9,759 nt of DNA from Myxococcales bacterium UBA5297 (lineage in GTDB: Bacteria > Myxococcota > Myxococcia > Myxococcales > UBA5297), in NCBI GenBank assembly GCA_002408385.1, contig DHSB01000231.1, positions 2,276-12,034 on the forward strand. The letters run 5' to 3'. Under the pieces are notes generated by a model, which was not told the DNA's origin, searched no databases, and was given only the letters and a program-made list of their open reading frames with translations. Shown here in pieces: positions 6,751-9,759 of this stretch. Numbering within the stretch: position 1 is the first letter of the stretch; the number at the start of each line of letters is the position of its first letter. A program made the translations under genes and the position numbers.

Positions 6751-9522
6751 CTACTTCTGCGGCGCGATCGTCGCGTCGCCCTTGGGCGGATAGGTCCCGG
6801 CGACCACCTCGAGCAGGCTGTCAGGGTGGAAGTACTTCTTGAGCACCGCCGAGACCTGGGCCTTGGTGACCGCCTGCAGCCGCGCGATGTGCTCGTCGAC
6901 GAAGTCGCTCGGCAGGCCGTAGCCCTCGAAGAGCGCGAGCGCGCCCGCCATGCCGGAGTTGGTGGCCAGCCCGACCTTGTACTTGCCGACGAGCGTCTCC
7001 TTGGCGGCTTCGAGCTCGACGTCGGTCAGGCCCTTCTGCACCAGCTCGCGGCTCAGCCCTTTGACCACGTCGACGGCCTGCTCGACGTTCGACGGGTTGA
7101 GCGTCATCCACACGCTCCAGGGGCCGGCGCCATGGCTGGAGGAGAGCGACGAGTAGATGCCGTAGGTGAGCCCGAGCCGGTCGCGCACCTCCTGGAACAG
7201 GCGCGCCGAGGCCGAGCCGCCGAAGACGTAGTTGGCGATCATCGCCGGGTAGTACTCCGGGTCGGTGCGGGTGAGGACCCCCTGGTGGCCGAGCAGCACG
7301 TCGACGTTGGCCTTCTCGGGCACGAAGACCACCTCGCGGGCCGGCGCGCGGCGCACGGCGACCGGCGGGACGACGATCTCCGGGTGGGCGACCTTCTTCA
7401 TGCCGCCGAAGCGGCGCTTGATCGCCTCGATGGCCTGCATCGCGTCGAGGTCGCCGACGACGACGAGCACCGTCGCGTTGGCCCCGTAGCGGGCGGCGTG
7501 GAACTCGGCGAGGGCGGCCGGCTCGAGGCTCTCGAGCGCGGCGATCGTCTTGTCGAGCGAGGGGGCGTAGTACGGGTGGCCCTCGGGATAGAGGCCCTGG
7601 TAGAAGGCGCGCCGCGCGCGGGTGCTCGGCGAGTCCTCGGACTGCTTGAGTGAGGCGATGGCCTCGCGCTTGAGCTTGTCGACCTCGTCCTTGGGGAAGG
7701 CCGGCTCGGTCATCGTCTCGGCGAGCAGGTCGAGGACCCGCTCGAAGTCGCGGGAGAGCCCGCCGGCGCTCAGGGTGACCGTCTCGGCGCCGCCCGAGTA
7801 GCCGAGCGAGGCGCCGACCTGCTCGAGCGACTGGGCGAGCTCGAGCTTCGAGCGCTTCTTCGTCCCTCGCATCAGCGAGCTCGCTGTCAGCGCCGAGAGC
7901 ATCGGCTTCTCCTTCGGGTCGAAGACGCCGCCGGCCTTGATCGACCCGGCGATGCTGAAGGTCGGGCTCGAGCGGTTCTCGCGGACGAGGACGACAAGGC
8001 CGTTGGGCAGCTCGGTGCGGATGACCGGCTCGGCCTTGCGGCTCGAGCGCCGGCTGGCGGCGGTCGCGGTCGCGGTCCGGGCCGCGCCGAGAGGCGAGCG
8101 GCCGTCGAAGCCGCGGTAGGCCTCGGCGCGCCCTCTCGCCTCGCCGAGCGAGGCCTGCTCCCCGGCGGAGGCCGGGGAGGTGGGCTCGAACAGGCCGACG
8201 GTCAGCTTCGAGTCGTCGAAGTACTTCTTGGCGACCCGCTGCAGGTCTTCGGCGGTAACCTGCTGGACCCGCTCGGCGAAGTTGTCGGCGAGCCTCCAGT
8301 CGGCGATCGCCGCGAAGTAGCCGAGGAGCATCGCCCGCCCGTTGGTGCCGTCCTGCATCAGGCCGAAGGCGGCGGCGGCGCGGTCCTTGGCGCGGGCGAG
8401 CTCGGCGGGCTCGACCGGCTCGTTCTTCAGCCGCTCGAGCTGCTCGCGGACCGCCTTCTCGACCCTCCCGTGCTCGACCTCGGGGCGGGGCAGGGCGAGG
8501 ACCATGAAGAGGCCCGGGTCCTTCATCGGCACGTAGTCGACGCCCGCGTAGGTAGCGAGCTCCTTCTCGACGAGCGCCTGGTAGAGGCGGTTGGAAATGC
8601 CCGGGTCGAGCGGATCGCCGAAGGGGCCGAGGTTGAGCTCGCCCGACAGCACGAGGTGCAGCAGCTTGAGCGCGGCCATGTCCTCGTGGGCGGCTTGGGG
8701 CGCCTTCCAGGCCAGGGCGACCACCTTCAGGTCGCCCGCCTTGCGCAGGGTCACCCGGCGCTCTCCCTTCTGCTCGGGCTCGACGGTGTAGAGCGCGGGG
8801 AAGCGGTGGCCGCCCGGGATCTTCGCGAAGTGCTTGCGCACCATCGCCAGCGCCTCGGAGGCCTGGAAGTCGCCGACGACGACGGCGACGGCGTTATCCG
8901 GCTGGTAGAAGGTCCGGTAGAGCTCGCGCAGCTTCGCGGTCGGCACGCCCTCGACCTCCGAGCTCCAGCCGATGACCGGGTGGTGGTAGGGGTGGGCCTT
9001 GAAGGCGGCCCCCCAGACCTCGTGCATCAGCGAGCGGACCGGCGAGTTTTCGCCCCGCTCGAGCTCGTTGCGCACGACGATGCGCTCGAGCTCGCGCTCC
9101 TCGTCGAGGATGAGCGAGTTGCGCATCCGGTCGGCCTCGAGGCCCATGACGAAGTCGAGCTTCTCGACGGGGACGGTCTCGTAATAGTTGGTGTAGTCGT
9201 AGAAGGTCGTCGCGTTCCACTGGGCGCCGATGCGGTCGAGAGAGGCCATGATTTGGCCTTTCCCGAAGCGCTTGGTGCCCTTGAACATCAGGTGCTCGAG
9301 CAGGTGGGCGCTGCCGGTGTTGCCGGTGGTCTCGTTGCGGCTGCCCACCTTATAGAAGACGCTGAAGGTGGCCACCGGCGCGGCGTGGTCCTCGAGGATG
9401 AGGACCTTCATGCCGTTGGGCAGCGAGTGCTCCTGGACCTGCGGCCGCTCGGCGGGCGCGGCGGCGGCCAGCGCCGAGACGAGCAGGGCGGCAGGGGTTG
9501 CCAGTAGGAATCGGGTTCTCAT
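6751..9522 (-). CDS. Secreted M16 family zinc metalloprotease, two-domain single-chain form
   Basis: This 923-residue protein starts with a Sec signal peptide (about 1-24: MRTRF, hydrophobic Leu/Ala core, likely cleavage after an Ala-Pro-Ala stretch). There is no lipobox Cys, so it should be periplasmic or secreted. The first M16 half (about 30-445) has the inverted zinc motif HLLEH (His73, Glu76, His77) and the distal ligand Glu153 in RNELERGENSP. After an Ala/Ser/Arg/Gly-rich linker (about 447-495), the second half (495-910) is a degenerate paralogue. There the zinc-motif position reads LTASS, but the Arg780-Tyr787 pair in VRDRLGLTYG, typical of the partner half, is kept. Thus the alpha and beta halves of a bacterial processing-peptidase-like pair are fused in one chain, as in PqqL/pitrilysin-type enzymes. 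It probably degrades peptides in a closed chamber. The ATG at 9522 has AGGAG (9535-9531) eight bases upstream. A 42-codon in-frame extension is rejected because it would bury the signal peptide. It is flanked downstream by a terminator and appears monocistronic. Confidence 0.95.
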   Translation of the reverse strand: MRTRFLLATPAALLVSALAAAAPAERPQVQEHSLPNGMKVLILEDHAAPVATFSVFYKVGSRNETTGNTGSAHLLEHLMFKGTKRFGKGQIMASLDRIGAQWNATTFYDYTNYYETVPVEKLDFVMGLEADRMRNSLILDEERELERIVVRNELERGENSPVRSLMHEVWGAAFKAHPYHHPVIGWSSEVEGVPTAKLRELYRTFYQPDNAVAVVVGDFQASEALAMVRKHFAKIPGGHRFPALYTVEPEQKGERRVTLRKAGDLKVVALAWKAPQAAHEDMAALKLLHLVLSGELNLGPFGDPLDPGISNRLYQALVEKELATYAGVDYVPMKDPGLFMVLALPRPEVEHGRVEKAVREQLERLKNEPVEPAELARAKDRAAAAFGLMQDGTNGRAMLLGYFAAIADWRLADNFAERVQQVTAEDLQRVAKKYFDDSKLTVGLFEPTSPASAGEQASLGEARGRAEAYRGFDGRSPLGAARTATATAASRRSSRKAEPVIRTELPNGLVVLVRENRSSPTFSIAGSIKAGGVFDPKEKPMLSALTASSLMRGTKKRSKLELAQSLEQVGASLGYSGGAETVTLSAGGLSRDFERVLDLLAETMTEPAFPKDEVDKLKREAIASLKQSEDSPSTRARRAFYQGLYPEGHPYYAPSLDKTIAALESLEPAALAEFHAARYGANATVLVVVGDLDAMQAIEAIKRRFGGMKKVAHPEIVVPPVAVRRAPAREVVFVPEKANVDVLLGHQGVLTRTDPEYYPAMIANYVFGGSASARLFQEVRDRLGLTYGIYSSLSSSHGAGPWSVWMTLNPSNVEQAVDVVKGLSRELVQKGLTDVELEAAKETLVGKYKVGLATNSGMAGALALFEGYGLPSDFVDEHIARLQAVTKAQVSAVLKKYFHPDSLLEVVAGTYPPKGDATIAPQK

Positions 9523-9590
9523 CGGGTGGTCTCCTGGTCGAGAGGCACTAGCAACCCGGGCGCGAAGAGCACAAGCGTCGGACATGGGGC

Positions 9591-9629
9591 CGCTCGCGTG
9601 GTGTCCGGGAGCGCTCGCGTGGTGTTCGG
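9591..9629. repeat. 21-bp-spaced direct repeat upstream of the M16 gene
   Basis: CGCTCGCGTGGTGTCCGG (9591-9608) recurs as CGCTCGCGTGGTGTTCGG (9612-9629), with one mismatch in 18 and starts 21 bp apart. It lies 69-107 bp upstream of the protease start, where a promoter or regulator site could be. Two helical turns separate the copies, so tandem protein-binding sites are possible. It could also be a two-copy minisatellite. Confidence 0.6.
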
Positions 9630-9682
9630 CCGGTTCCAAGCGCGACAACAGTGCGGGGTGTGGGGAATTCCGGAGCAGTTGT

Positions 9683-9710
9683 GAGTTTTGAGTTGGGAGT
9701 TGGGAGGAGG
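9683..9710. repeat. Heptamer tandem tract
   Basis: Four consecutive seven-base units run GAGTTTT, GAGTTGG, GAGTTGG and GAGGAGG. The phase and AGT core resemble the tract at 3161-3181. It is intergenic, about 160 bp upstream of the protease start, and is followed by a GC-rich palindrome. Confidence 0.7.
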
Positions 9711-9733
9711 TGCGGGCGAGAGGAGGCCGGAGT

Positions 9734-9751
9734 GCCGGCCTTCGTGCCGGC
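9734..9751. repeat. GCCGGC palindrome pair at the window edge
   Basis: GCCGGC occurs at 9734-9739 and 9746-9751 with six bases (CTTCGT) between, within a stretch where GTGCCGGC is repeated and CCGG also precedes. The segment can form a small hairpin. It resembles dispersed REP-like intergenic elements, but it is cut by the window end, so its full extent is unknown. Confidence 0.5.
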
Positions 9752-9759
9752 GTCGTGCG

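Noticed and set aside
6494..6751. 86-codon N-terminal extension of the UDP-glucose dehydrogenase
   Set aside because: It would precede the Rossmann GxGxxG motif with Arg/Pro/Ala-rich sequence, overlap the terminator hairpin and candidate promoter, and lack family support; ATG 6493 has a ribosome site.
4922..6793. Very long plus-strand open frame opposite ugd and part of the prenyltransferase gene
   Set aside because: Antisense shadow typical of GC-rich DNA; the minus-strand genes have complete catalytic motifs and ribosome sites.
9541..9590. Possible -35/-10 pair (TTGTGC, 17 bases, CTAGTG) for the protease gene
   Set aside because: The -10 match is too poor to list as a promoter.
9523..9648. 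42-codon N-terminal extension of the M16 protease
   Set aside because: It would place the signal peptide internally and is encoded partly by the 21-bp direct repeat. ATG 9522 has AGGAG at the right distance.

Overview
This is a strongly GC-rich bacterial chromosomal window with G/C-biased third codon positions and good Shine-Dalgarno sites. It has five well-supported large genes and one small hypothetical gene. The signal-peptide-bearing M16 protease, the UDP-sugar dehydrogenase and the CstB-like sulfur protein suggest a didermic, proteobacteria-like organism. Myxococcota or a former deltaproteobacterium is my best guess, from overall style rather than from any marker gene. No rRNA, tRNA, CRISPR array, transposase or phage gene was seen.

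Layout. Positions 1-479 hold no convincing gene but contain a 21-bp tandem repeat array (122-415). It ends 64 bp before a plus-strand gene (480-1925) for a metallo-beta-lactamase-fold protein fused to two rhodanese domains, an architecture like the persulfide dioxygenase/sulfurtransferase CstB. All other genes are on the minus strand. In transcription order from the right they are: a secreted two-domain M16 zinc protease (9522-6751), a hairpin terminator, UDP-glucose 6-dehydrogenase (6493-5195), a UbiA-family polyprenyl-phosphate phosphoribosyltransferase-like membrane enzyme (5082-4138), an 85-residue hypothetical protein with an internal duplication (3821-3564), and a DUF362 protein (3001-1868). 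The DUF362 gene converges on the sulfur gene and overlaps its 3' end by 58 bp.

Function. The dehydrogenase and the UbiA-type enzyme are 112 bp apart on one strand and plausibly form a small envelope-glycan unit: one makes UDP-glucuronate, the other would make a lipid-linked pentose-phosphate precursor. The M16 protease, the DUF362 protein and the sulfur protein have no obvious shared pathway with them. Intergenic DNA is rich in short repeats: the 21-bp array, a second 21-bp-spaced duplication upstream of the protease, and two AGT-type heptamer tracts, each followed on the same side by a palindrome.

No clear new multi-gene system is visible. The most interesting items are the altered metal motif of the CstB-like protein, the DPPR-synthase-like enzyme outside its classical setting, the coding-like but ATG-less frame just upstream of the small duplicated protein, and the repeat families.
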